DNA of 64,000 bases, taken from the NCBI GenBank assembly GCA_021808195.1, contig JAKBCE010000001.1:124001-188000 (forward strand), written 5' to 3'. The DNA comes from Pseudomonadota bacterium (GTDB taxonomy: Bacteria; Pseudomonadota; Gammaproteobacteria; Steroidobacterales; Steroidobacteraceae). The notes under the pieces were generated by a model. It was given only the letters and a program-made list of their open reading frames with translations. It searched no databases and was not told the DNA's origin. Position numbers and translations under genes: made by a program. Shown here in pieces: positions 35,839 to 43,456 of the stretch (the stretch's first letter is position 1; each line of letters starts with the position of its first letter).

Positions 35839-36600
35839 TCACACGCCCGCCTCCGCGACCGCGATCGCAGCACCGATCACGCCCGCCTGGCCGGCGAACT
35901 GCGCGGCCCGGATTCGCGCCTCAGAGCGCAGCAGGGGCGCAAAATCCGCGAAGCGCTCGCTGATCGCACCGCCGAGAACGAACAGGTCCGGCCAGAACAT
36001 CGCATGCATGCGCTCGAGGTACACGTTGACCCGCTCGATCCAGCCCTCCCAGTCGAGGTTCTGCACGGTCTTGACGTGGGCCGAGGCCCATTTTTCCGCG
36101 TCCATGCCGTTCAACTCCATGTGCCCGAGCTCGGTGTTGGGAAACAGGTGCCCGCCGGTAAACAACGCGGTGCCGATGCCCGTGCCAAATGTGAGCATAA
36201 TGACCGTACCGCGCTCGCCGCGACCGGCGCCAAAGCGCATCTCGGCGAGTCCCGCCGCATCGGCATCATTCAGAAACAGCGCCGGCCTGTTGAGCGTGCG
36301 ATGCACGAGCGCCGCGCCATCGGCCCCGATCCAGGCATGATCGACGTTCGCCGCAGTACGCGCGCGGCCGTGCTTGACCACGGCCGGGAAGGCGAGCCCG
36401 ATCGGCCCGGTGGCCTGCGGCAGGCGCGCCGCCAATGCCGCGATCACCGGCATCATCGCCTCGGGAGTGGCCGGGCGCGGCGTCGGTGCCGAAATGAGCT
36501 CCCCGATCAGCTTGCCCGCCGCGACATCGACCGCCCCCGCCTTGATCGAGGAGCCACCGACATCAATACCCAACATATTGCCCGTCATGCTCATACTCAC
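35839..36600 (-). CDS. ppgK: Polyphosphate glucokinase (ROK family)
   Basis: ROK-type sugar kinase of 253 residues. It starts with the ATP/phosphate motif MLGIDVGGSSIKAGAVD and contains LTFGTGIGTALFTGGHL and NTELGHMELNG, the latter as in actinobacterial polyphosphate glucokinases that phosphorylate glucose with polyphosphate. It lacks the zinc-binding cysteine cluster of many ROK repressors. Several Met codons lie at the start; 36576 (MLGID) is also possible. Placement in the putrescine run has no clear metabolic reason. Confidence 0.85.
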   Translation of the reverse strand: MSMSMTGNMLGIDVGGSSIKAGAVDVAAGKLIGELISAPTPRPATPEAMMPVIAALAARLPQATGPIGLAFPAVVKHGRARTAANVDHAWIGADGAALVHRTLNRPALFLNDADAAGLAEMRFGAGRGERGTVIMLTFGTGIGTALFTGGHLFPNTELGHMELNGMDAEKWASAHVKTVQNLDWEGWIERVNVYLERMHAMFWPDLFVLGGAISERFADFAPLLRSEARIRAAQFAGQAGVIGAAIAVAEAGV

Positions 36601-36651
36601 GTGTTAGAACCCGCACCTCGAGAAGCCGCGGCGAGGCGGCCGGCCGCAGCC

Positions 36652-37992
36652 TCAAACGTTCAGCAACAGGTGCTCGCGCTCCCAGGAGCTGATCACCTGC
36701 AGGAACACCTCGTACTCGGCTTCCTTGACGATGGTGAACGCCGACACGAACGGCTCACCGAGAATTTTCACCAGTGCCGCACTGCGACGCAGCTCGCGCA
36801 ACGCCTCATCGAGCGAGCGCGGCAGACCGAACGGCAGCTCGTGCGCACTGCCGGTCACCGGCTCGGAGGGCTGCAACCCCTCGACCATACCGAGATAACC
36901 GCAGGCGAGCGAGGCCGCGAGCGCGATATAGGGATTGGCATCAGCGCCGCTGATGCGGTTCTCGACCCGCCGGTCTTCTGGTGCGGACATCGGCACCCGC
37001 AGTCCCGCCGTGCGATTGTCGTAACCCCATTGCGCATTGATCGGGGCGGACAGATAACGCGTCAGGCGCCGGTAGGAGTTGACGTTGGCGCAGAACAGCG
37101 CCATCGCCGCCGGCAGGTATTTCTGCAGACCGCCGATGTGCGCGAAGAACAGCGCCGAGGGGCTGCCGTCGGGATTGCTGAATACGTTGCGCCGGGTTTT
37201 GATATCGACGATGCTCTGGTGAATGTGCATGGCGCTGCCCGGCTCCTTGGCGTGGGGCTTGGCCATGAAGGTGGCGTACATCTTGTGCCGCAGTGCCGCC
37301 TCGCGCGCGGTGCGCTTGAAGAGAAACGCCTGGTCGGCCAGATCCATCGGATGTCCGTGGATCAGATTGATTTCCATCTGCGCCGGCCCGTCCTCGTGGA
37401 TCAGGGTATCGATTTCGATGTCCTGATCCTCACAGAACTGATAGATGTCGTCGAACAGCGGATCGAATTCGTTCACCGCGGCAATGCTGTAGGACTGACG
37501 GCCCGGCTCGGCCCGACCCGAGCGACCCACCGGCGGTCGCAGCGGGTAATCGGCGTCCTTGTTCTGCTCGACCAGGTAGAACTCCAGTTCCGGCGCAACC
37601 ACCGGTTCCCAACCTCGCTGGGCATAGAGCTCGAGAATGTTGCGCAGCACGTGCCTCGGCGCCATGGTCACGCGCCGGCCATCTGCGTAGAAGCAGTCGT
37701 GGATCACCTGCGCGGTCGGCTCGGCCGCCCAAGGCACCCGGCGCACGGTCTTCGGATCGGCCTTGAGGATGATGTCGATCTCTGCCGGACTCATGGCCTG
37801 ACCGGTGTCGGGGGGGTAATCACCGGTGACCGTCTGCAGGAAGACACTCTCCGGAAGACGCATGCCCCCATCCTCAGCGAACTTCTCCGCCGGCATGATC
37901 TTGCCGCGGGCGATGCCGGCCATGTCCGGAATGATGGCCTCGACTTCGGAAATGCCGTGATCGCGAAAAAACTGACCGACTTCGCTGACCAT
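36652..37992 (-). CDS. puuA: Glutamine synthetase family protein, probable gamma-glutamylputrescine synthetase
   Basis: GS-fold ligase of 446 residues, in the GlnA-IV/PuuA group. Visible motifs are MEINLIHGHP, AKPHAKEPGSAMHIHQSI in the glutamate-binding part, and NRTAGLRVP. With PuuD encoded 11 nt upstream and PuuB divergent, it most probably joins putrescine and glutamate using ATP, the first step of the Puu pathway. ATG 37992 was chosen; a long upstream extension runs into puuD and lacks family similarity. A related glutamylpolyamine or aniline-type ligase is the alternative. Confidence 0.88.
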   Translation of the reverse strand: MVSEVGQFFRDHGISEVEAIIPDMAGIARGKIMPAEKFAEDGGMRLPESVFLQTVTGDYPPDTGQAMSPAEIDIILKADPKTVRRVPWAAEPTAQVIHDCFYADGRRVTMAPRHVLRNILELYAQRGWEPVVAPELEFYLVEQNKDADYPLRPPVGRSGRAEPGRQSYSIAAVNEFDPLFDDIYQFCEDQDIEIDTLIHEDGPAQMEINLIHGHPMDLADQAFLFKRTAREAALRHKMYATFMAKPHAKEPGSAMHIHQSIVDIKTRRNVFSNPDGSPSALFFAHIGGLQKYLPAAMALFCANVNSYRRLTRYLSAPINAQWGYDNRTAGLRVPMSAPEDRRVENRISGADANPYIALAASLACGYLGMVEGLQPSEPVTGSAHELPFGLPRSLDEALRELRRSAALVKILGEPFVSAFTIVKEAEYEVFLQVISSWEREHLLLNV

Positions 37993-38003
37993 GTTCCTGC
38001 CTT

Positions 38004-38759
38004 TCAATGATGACGCGCGCGCTCGCGGCATGCCGCGCCGAACGTTGCAAACAGCGCGCGCGAGAAGGGATTGTCCCGAACCTTCCATTCCGGGTGCCAC
38101 TGCACGGCGAGCGCAAAGCGCGGCGCATCGGCGACGCGGAACGCCTCGATCAGGCCATCCGGCGCGCGCGCCTCGACGATCAGCCCCCCGCCCAGCCGCT
38201 CGATCCCCTGCCAATGCAGAGAATTGACCCGCACGCGCTCGGTGCCGGCCAGGGAGCGCAGAATCCCGTCTGGCTCAAGCGTGACCTCGTGCGCAGGTCC
38301 GTACTGGACCTCGAGCGGCTGACTCTCATCGTCGCGGTGGTCCAGGTAACCCGGCACTTCGTGTACCCGCTGGTGCAGGCTACCACCGAAAGCCACATTG
38401 ACCTCCTGAAATCCCCGGCAGATGCCGAGCACTGGCACCCCGCGCGCGACCGCCTTGCGGATCAGCGGTAACGTCGTGGCGTCGCGAGCCGGATCGTGCA
38501 GGGTCCCTGGGGCACTCGGCGGGCCGGCATAATGGTGCGGCTCGACGTTCGAGGGACTGCCGGTGAACAGCAGCCCATCGAGCCGCTCGAGCAGCTCATC
38601 GAAGTGCAGCTCCTCGGCGAGCGAGGGGATCAGCAGCGGCAGCGCGTCGGCCACATCGAGCAACGCCCGGGCATATTTCTCTGCGACCGCGTGAAAGGGC
38701 TGCGCACCGATCATGCGACGGTCAGCGGGAAGACCAATGAGAGGGCGCGCCATTGCCAT
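38004..38759 (-). CDS. puuD: Gamma-glutamyl-gamma-aminobutyrate hydrolase (class I GATase-like)
   Basis: Peptidase C26/GATase-fold hydrolase of 251 residues releasing GABA from gamma-glutamyl-GABA. The nucleophile elbow is PVLGICRGFQEVNVAFGGSL, the histidine-glutamate pair lies in AVQWHPEWK, and GLPADRR marks the start. It opens the puuD-puuA run. Starts at 38759 or 38753 are equivalent. TATAAT on the minus strand lies only 13 nt upstream of the start codon, so its message would have a very short leader. Confidence 0.92.
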   Translation of the reverse strand: MAMARPLIGLPADRRMIGAQPFHAVAEKYARALLDVADALPLLIPSLAEELHFDELLERLDGLLFTGSPSNVEPHHYAGPPSAPGTLHDPARDATTLPLIRKAVARGVPVLGICRGFQEVNVAFGGSLHQRVHEVPGYLDHRDDESQPLEVQYGPAHEVTLEPDGILRSLAGTERVRVNSLHWQGIERLGGGLIVEARAPDGLIEAFRVADAPRFALAVQWHPEWKVRDNPFSRALFATFGAACRERARHH

Positions 38760-38771
38760 GGGATTGGCCGT

Positions 38772-38778
38772 TATTATA
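38772..38778. promoter_or_regulatory. Overlapping -10 elements between divergent puuD and puuB
   Basis: The gap between the two start codons is only 18 nt. It contains TATTAT on the plus strand (38772-38777) and TATAAT on the minus strand (38773-38778). Each would start transcription about 6 nt before an in-frame start codon (38759 for puuD, 38790 for puuB), so both transcripts would be nearly leaderless. No -35 consensus is visible on either side. Confidence 0.4.
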
Positions 38779-40058
38779 TGAGAATCGCCATGGCCGCCGC
38801 CCGCACCACATCATATTACACCGCATCGGCCCACCCCGCCCCACGCCGGGAGCCCCTCAGCGGCACGGTGAGCTGCGACGTATGCGTCATCGGCGGGGGA
38901 ATCGCCGGCTGTTCCGCGGCCCTGCACCTGGCCGAACGGGGCTATTCGGTCGTGCTGCTCGAGCAGCAGCACATCGGCTGGGGCGCCTCCGGACGCAGCG
39001 GCGGGCAGGTCATCCACGGGGTCGCCTGCGGGCAGCCCCGACTCGAGCAGCTGGCGGGGGCGACCACCGCCCGGGCCATCTGGGACGTCGCCGCCGAGGC
39101 ACTCGCCCTGACGCGCCAGCTGATTCAGCGCTACCACATCGCGTGTGACTGGGTCGACGGGTACATGCTGACCGCCCTCAAGCCGCGCCACGACCGGGAG
39201 CTGCACGAGGAGATCGAGCAACTGCAGACCCGGCTGAACTACCCGAGCGTGCGTTACGTGCCGCGGGAGGAACTGCGCGCAACGCTCGCCACCGACCGCT
39301 ACCTCGGCGCGCTGTATGACGCCAACAGCGGACACCTTCATCCGCTCAATTACGTCCTCGGGCTCGCTGCGGCCGCCGAAAGCCTTGGAGTACGCATTTA
39401 CGAGGACACCCGCGCCACGGAATTCACCGGGCCGCGGGTTCGCACGGCGAACGGGGAAGTGCGCGCGCGCCAGTTGGTCCTGTGCGGCAACGTCTACCTC
39501 GGCGACACCGCACCTGCCCTGGCGCCGAAGATCATGGCGGTGGCAACCCACATCGTGGCCACCGAGCCGCTCGGGGAGCGTCGGGCCCGCGCCCTCATCG
39601 CCAATAATGCCGCAGTCAGCGACATGAACTGGGTGCTCGATTACTTCCGGCGCTCGGCCGATCACCGCTTGCTGTTCGGTGGGCGAGTCAGTTATTCCGG
39701 GCTCGGAGATTTCGATGCCCGCAGAGCGACGCGCGCGCGGATGCTACGGGTGTTCCCGCAGCTCGCGGCGGTCAGCATCGAGTACACTTGGGGCGGCTAC
39801 ATCGACATCACTCTGAATCGCGCACCGGATTTCGGTCGGTTGCAGCCGCAGGTGTACTACCTGCAGGGCTTCTCCGGTCACGGCATCGCCCTCACCGGCA
39901 TTGCCGGCAAGCTCATCGCCGAAGCGCTCGCCGGGGAGGCCGAGCGGTTCGACCTGTTCACGCGTATCCCGCACCGCAACTTCCCGGGCGGCGCGCTCGC
40001 GCGCCGCCCGCTGCTCGTACTCGCTATGCTCTACTATCGGCTGCGCGACCTGCTTTAG
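38778..40058 (+). CDS. puuB: FAD-dependent gamma-glutamylputrescine oxidoreductase
   Basis: DAO-type flavoenzyme of 426 residues that oxidises gamma-glutamylputrescine to the aldehyde in the Puu pathway. The FAD-binding motif is VCVIGGGIAGCSAALHLAERG; the second is GWGASGRSGGQVIHG, which contains the covalent-type RSGGQ pattern of this group. GHGIALTGIAGKLIAEAL is near the C-terminus. Starts at 38778 or 38790 are both possible; the promoter position would favour 38790. The downstream PuuC aldehyde dehydrogenase is not in this window. It overlaps asd by 4 nt at its 3' end. Confidence 0.9.
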   Translation: MRIAMAAARTTSYYTASAHPAPRREPLSGTVSCDVCVIGGGIAGCSAALHLAERGYSVVLLEQQHIGWGASGRSGGQVIHGVACGQPRLEQLAGATTARAIWDVAAEALALTRQLIQRYHIACDWVDGYMLTALKPRHDRELHEEIEQLQTRLNYPSVRYVPREELRATLATDRYLGALYDANSGHLHPLNYVLGLAAAAESLGVRIYEDTRATEFTGPRVRTANGEVRARQLVLCGNVYLGDTAPALAPKIMAVATHIVATEPLGERRARALIANNAAVSDMNWVLDYFRRSADHRLLFGGRVSYSGLGDFDARRATRARMLRVFPQLAAVSIEYTWGGYIDITLNRAPDFGRLQPQVYYLQGFSGHGIALTGIAGKLIAEALAGEAERFDLFTRIPHRNFPGGALARRPLLVLAMLYYRLRDLL

Positions 40059-41080
40059 AGCAGCTCGGCGATCTGCACCGCGTTAAGCGCAGCGCCCTTG
40101 AGCAGTTGGTCGCCCGCGACGAACAGCGCGATCGATCGGCCGCTGGGATCGGAGATGTCGCGACGAATGCGCCCGACGAGAATTGGATCGCCGCCGGAGG
40201 CATCCTTGGGCATCGGGAAATAGTTGCGCTCGGGATCATCGACCAGCCGCACGCCGGGCGCGCCGCTCAGGATGTCGCGCACCTCGGCCGGGTCGATCGG
40301 CCGTTCGCACTCGAAATTGATGGCGATGGAATGCGCGCGCAGCACCGGCACGCGCACGCACGTTGCGCCGATGCGGATGTCGCTGTCGCCGAAGATCTTG
40401 TGCGTCTCGTGCACGACCTTCATCTCCTCCTCGTTGTAGCCGTTCTCGGCATCGATCTTCGAGTTGTGGCTGAACAGATTGAAGGCGTAGGGGTGCGGCA
40501 GCACGGTCGGTTGGTAGTCCCGACCCTCGAGATACGCGCGGGTCGACTCGCGCAACTCCTCCATGGCCGCAGCCCCGGCGCCGGAGGCCGCCTGGTAGGT
40601 CGCAACAATCATGCGCCGCACGGGATTGCGCCGATGCACCGGCCAGAGCGGCGTGATGGAGATGATGGTCGAGCAGTTGGGGTTGGCAATGATGCCGTGG
40701 TGAGTCTTGATCGTCTGCGGATTGATCTCCGGCACCACCAGCGGAACGTGCGGGTCGCGCCGGAACGCCGAGGAGTTGTCCACGACCACCGTACCCTGCG
40801 CAACGGCGAGCGGCGCAAAGCGCTTGGAGATGCCGCTGCCGGCGGAAAACAATGCAATATCCACCCCGTGAAAACTGCTCTCGGTGAGTTCCTCAACGGG
40901 CAGCGCCTCGCCGCGGAACGACAGCGTCTTGCCCGCCGAGCGCGCCGAGGCGAGCAGGCGCAACTGCGCGAGTGGGAAAGCGCGCTGCTCGAGACAGCGG
41001 ATCAACTCAACGCCGACCGCTCCGGTGGCACCGACGACCGCAACCACCGGCAGGGCGCCGGCCGAACGACCAGATGGCAT
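40055..41080 (-). CDS. asd: Aspartate-semialdehyde dehydrogenase
   Basis: NADPH-dependent enzyme of 341 residues making aspartate semialdehyde from aspartyl phosphate, at the branch to lysine, threonine and methionine. The nucleotide loop is VAVVGATGAVGVELIR, the active-site cysteine lies in NPNCSTIISITPLWP, and the catalytic histidine lies near RVPVLRAHS. Length and sequence match the proteobacterial form with ~340 residues. It is preceded by a leader region with a hairpin followed by a T-run and a short Lys-rich reading frame, suggesting attenuation. Confidence 0.94.
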   Translation of the reverse strand: MPSGRSAGALPVVAVVGATGAVGVELIRCLEQRAFPLAQLRLLASARSAGKTLSFRGEALPVEELTESSFHGVDIALFSAGSGISKRFAPLAVAQGTVVVDNSSAFRRDPHVPLVVPEINPQTIKTHHGIIANPNCSTIISITPLWPVHRRNPVRRMIVATYQAASGAGAAAMEELRESTRAYLEGRDYQPTVLPHPYAFNLFSHNSKIDAENGYNEEEMKVVHETHKIFGDSDIRIGATCVRVPVLRAHSIAINFECERPIDPAEVRDILSGAPGVRLVDDPERNYFPMPKDASGGDPILVGRIRRDISDPSGRSIALFVAGDQLLKGAALNAVQIAELL

Positions 41081-41105
41081 GTGCTAGCTCCGATTTTCAG
41101 GCTGA

Positions 41106-41144
41106 GAAAAAACGAAGGCCCCGACGGTCGTTCCGGCGGGGCCT
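41106..41144 (-). terminator. Intrinsic terminator inside the asd leader (attenuator)
   Basis: Read on the minus strand, AGGCCCCG pairs with CGGGGCCT over 8 bp and a further 3 bp after one mismatch, closing a 5-nt loop, followed by TCGTTTTTT. This is a strong intrinsic terminator 25 nt before the asd start codon. The 5' arm also matches 41190-41203, inside the short leader frame, so a competing antiterminator can form. Confidence 0.75.
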
Positions 41145-41172
41145 CTGGTGTCTTTCGGGACATCCGGCGCGC

Positions 41173-41247
41173 TCAGCGCACGTCTTCCCCCAGAGCCCCG
41201 CCGTGGAGCTTCTTCCGGGTGTACGTGCACTTTTTAATCGCGGTCAT
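41173..41247 (-). CDS. Candidate 24-residue leader peptide of asd
   Basis: ATG 41247 opens a frame reading MTAIKKCTYTRKKLHGGALG and ending EDVR-stop at 41173. It has two adjacent lysine pairs (residues 5-6 and 12-13) and ends 28 nt before the terminator stem. The codons for residues 16-20 contain the sequence that pairs with the terminator's 5' arm. That layout is what ribosome-mediated attenuation needs: stalling at Lys codons would free this arm and block termination. No Shine-Dalgarno is seen, and the predicted transcription start is close to the ATG, so it may be leaderless. Confidence 0.55.
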   Translation of the reverse strand: MTAIKKCTYTRKKLHGGALGEDVR

Positions 41248-41257
41248 GGTGACGGGC

Positions 41258-41295
41258 ACGCTACCGGAAGCGTCGCGCCCTGTAAAGCGCGACGC
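41258..41295 (-). promoter_or_regulatory. asd promoter with operator-like inverted repeat across the -35
   Basis: On the minus strand TTTACA (41281-41286) and TAGCGT (41258-41263) are spaced 17 bp. The -35 lies in the spacer of a perfect 9-bp inverted repeat, GCGTCGCGC and GCGCGACGC (41270-41295), so a bound dimer would mask it. The 13-mer CTACCGGAAGCGT at 41261 recurs with one change at 41301, 40 bp away. Confidence 0.5.
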
Positions 41296-41338
41296 ATGGA
41301 CTGCCGGAAGCGTGACCGGCCGCACGAGTGGAACGGAT

Positions 41339-41357
41339 CCGATTTGCTACAAATCGG
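41339..41357. promoter_or_regulatory. 19-bp palindrome between asd leader and HD-GYP gene
   Basis: CCGATTTG-CTA-CAAATCGG has perfect 8-bp arms. It lies upstream of both the asd promoter and the divergent HD-GYP gene, and could serve either. The rest of the stretch 41358-41525 shows no gene or clear site apart from AGGAG ahead of ATG 41526. Confidence 0.4.
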
Positions 41358-41525
41358 CTTCCGCCGCGGCGCGGCGGGGCAGCTGAACCGGCGCTGCGGA
41401 CCCCTGACCCCGGGGGGAACCGGCCAGCCGGCCAGTGCACCGCTGCGCCCGGCTGATGCGCAGGCCGAGTCCACGCCACCCTTGGGTGGCCCCGTCCGGC
41501 TCTGCGGCCCGCCAGGAGAACCGTC

Positions 41526-42941
41526 ATGAACGCCGCTGCCGAGCAGACGAGGATTCGCGACTGGCTGATGCCCGCGGCGCTGCAGGCCGGCGTAGCCGGG
41601 AGGCTGCGGCTCGCGGAAATCATCGGTGCACTCAGCTACGCGCTCGACCTGACTGAGGGCCAGCCCCCTGGGCACTGCCTGCGCGCCTGCTGGATCGGCA
41701 TGCATACCGGGCGCAAGCTCGGTCTCGGCGCCGAGGCACTCTCCGATCTGTATTACACATTGTTGCTCAAGGACACCGGCTGCAGCAGCAACGCTGCGCG
41801 CCTGTGGGAGCTCTACGGAGGCGATGACCTCGCCACCAAGCGCGACTTCAAGCTGGTCGACTCGCAGAGCCTGCTGCAGCTGGCGCGCTTCGTGCTGCGC
41901 CACGCCGGCCCGGGCGAGGCGCTGCGAGTGCGGGTGCGCCGACTGGTCAATCTGTATCGAAACGGCGAAGCGCTCGCTACCGAACTGGTGCACACGCGCT
42001 GCGAGCGCGGCGCAGATATCGTCAGGCGACTCGGCTTCGGCGAGTCGGTTGCCGCGGGCATCTTCAGTCTGGACGAACACTGGAACGGCAACGGCCGTCC
42101 GCTAGGGTTGCGCGCCGAGGCGATCCCGATGCCCGCGCGCATAGCGCTGCTCGCACAGGTCGTTGATGTATTCCACGCCGTCGCAGGCGAGCGCGGTGCC
42201 GACGCCGAGGTGCACCGCCGTAGCGGCTCCTGGTTCGATCCGCAAGTCTGCGCGGCGTTCTCGGCGGCAGCGCACGAGAAATCCTTCTGGGCCGGCCTGC
42301 GCCCCGAGGGGCTCGAGCAGCGGGTCTGGGCACTTGAGCCGGCCGCGCGCACGGTGCTGATCGACGAGGAGCGGCTCGACTCGATCGCCGAGGCGTTCGC
42401 GGACATCATCGACGCGAAGAGCAGTTTCACCTACGGCCACAGTCAACGCGTGGCACGCTACGCCGAGGCGGTGGCCGTGGAGCTCGGCATGAGCGCACCG
42501 CGGCGACGCTGGCTGCGGCGCGGCGCGCTCTTGCACGACATCGGCAAGCTCGGTGTCAGCAATGGCATTCTCGACAAACCCGGACGACTCGACACCGACG
42601 AGTGGGAACTGGTCAAGAGGCACGCGCGCTTCACCGAGGACATCCTGCGGCGCGTACGTGTGTTTGATGAGCTCGCCCCCGTTGCCGCTGCGCATCACGA
42701 ACGGCCCGACGGCACGGGCTATCCGAAGCGTCTGGCGGGGCGGGCGATCTCGCTCGAAACGCGCATCATCACGGCGGCCGACATCTTTGATGCCATTACT
42801 GCCGCCCGGCCGTATCGCGGCGCGATCCCCATCGAGCAGGCACTCGCCATGATGGAGCGCGAGCGCGACCTGGCACTCGACGGCCAGTGCCTCGATGCGC
42901 TGCGCAAGACAGCCCCGTGGCTGCATTCTGCTGTACCGTAA
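41526..42941 (+). CDS. HD-GYP domain protein (probable cyclic-di-GMP phosphodiesterase)
   Basis: Protein of 471 residues. The C-terminal half (residues about 285-470) is an intact HD-GYP domain: GALLHDIGKLGVSNGILDKP supplies the HD pair, and HHERPDGTGYPKRL the GYP motif, so cyclic-di-GMP or cGAMP hydrolysis is likely. The N-terminal half (residues about 10-265) looks like a worn copy of the same fold, with LLLKDTGCSSN and DEHWNGNGRPLGL, where key residues have changed. No transmembrane or response-receiver domain is seen, so it is cytoplasmic. AGGAG lies upstream of the start. It is divergent from asd and converges with the HyfI-like gene. Confidence 0.9.
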   Translation: MNAAAEQTRIRDWLMPAALQAGVAGRLRLAEIIGALSYALDLTEGQPPGHCLRACWIGMHTGRKLGLGAEALSDLYYTLLLKDTGCSSNAARLWELYGGDDLATKRDFKLVDSQSLLQLARFVLRHAGPGEALRVRVRRLVNLYRNGEALATELVHTRCERGADIVRRLGFGESVAAGIFSLDEHWNGNGRPLGLRAEAIPMPARIALLAQVVDVFHAVAGERGADAEVHRRSGSWFDPQVCAAFSAAAHEKSFWAGLRPEGLEQRVWALEPAARTVLIDEERLDSIAEAFADIIDAKSSFTYGHSQRVARYAEAVAVELGMSAPRRRWLRRGALLHDIGKLGVSNGILDKPGRLDTDEWELVKRHARFTEDILRRVRVFDELAPVAAAHHERPDGTGYPKRLAGRAISLETRIITAADIFDAITAARPYRGAIPIEQALAMMERERDLALDGQCLDALRKTAPWLHSAVP

Positions 42942-42950
42942 GCGGTGCGC

Positions 42951-43454
42951 TCAGCCGCTGATCGCCGTAAGGATGCCCTGCAGAATACGCGCCGGGCTCG
43001 GCGGGCAGCCCGGCACGGCCACATCCACCGCGATGACGCTCGAGACCGGCCCGAGCGCCGCCGGGCACTGCCCGAGCATGCCGCCGGTGCAACCGCAATC
43101 TCCCAGCGCCACGACCAGCTTCGGATCCGGTGTGGCCGCGTACACGCGCTGCAGCGCCGCGACCATGTTTTTCACTACCGGACCTGTCACCAGCAACAGA
43201 TCTGCATGGCGCGGACTGGCGACGAAGCGCAGGTTACAGCCCTCGAGGTTGTAGTACGGGTTGCCGAGCGCCTGGATCTCAAGCTCGCAGCCATTGCATG
43301 AGCCGGCATCGACGTGACGGATGCAAAGCGCCCGGCCCAACACCGTCGCGATCCTCGCGTCGAGCGCGCGGCGCACGCGCAACAGCTCATCCGGCGCGGG
43401 CGCCGGCTCCGACACCAGGCCAATCGATGCGATTTTGCGCAGCGTCTGCAACAT
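42951..43454 (-). CDS. NuoB/HyfI-like small subunit of an Ehr-type membrane complex
   Basis: Iron-sulphur subunit of 167 residues related to NuoB and to HyfI/HycG of hydrogenase-4 and formate hydrogenlyase. All four cluster cysteines look preserved (DAGSCNGCELEIQAL, GDCGCTGG, VPGCPPSP), so it should bind one 4Fe-4S cluster. It is the last gene of a six-gene minus-strand run. The neighbouring large subunit has no metal-binding cysteines, so the electron acceptor is not hydrogenase-like. It resembles complex-I and formate-hydrogenlyase small subunits in length. Confidence 0.9.
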   Translation of the reverse strand: MLQTLRKIASIGLVSEPAPAPDELLRVRRALDARIATVLGRALCIRHVDAGSCNGCELEIQALGNPYYNLEGCNLRFVASPRHADLLLVTGPVVKNMVAALQRVYAATPDPKLVVALGDCGCTGGMLGQCPAALGPVSSVIAVDVAVPGCPPSPARILQGILTAISG

Positions 43455-43456
43455 GA

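Noticed and set aside
35719..38010. 763-residue plus-strand open frame
   Set aside because: It is antisense to ppgK and puuA, which show clear family motifs. Long antisense frames are common in GC-rich DNA, and its translation is Arg/His-rich with no domain.
41106..41247. Lysine riboswitch in the asd leader
   Set aside because: The conserved L-box core segments are not present, and the leader contains a short Lys-rich frame instead, so attenuation is the better reading.
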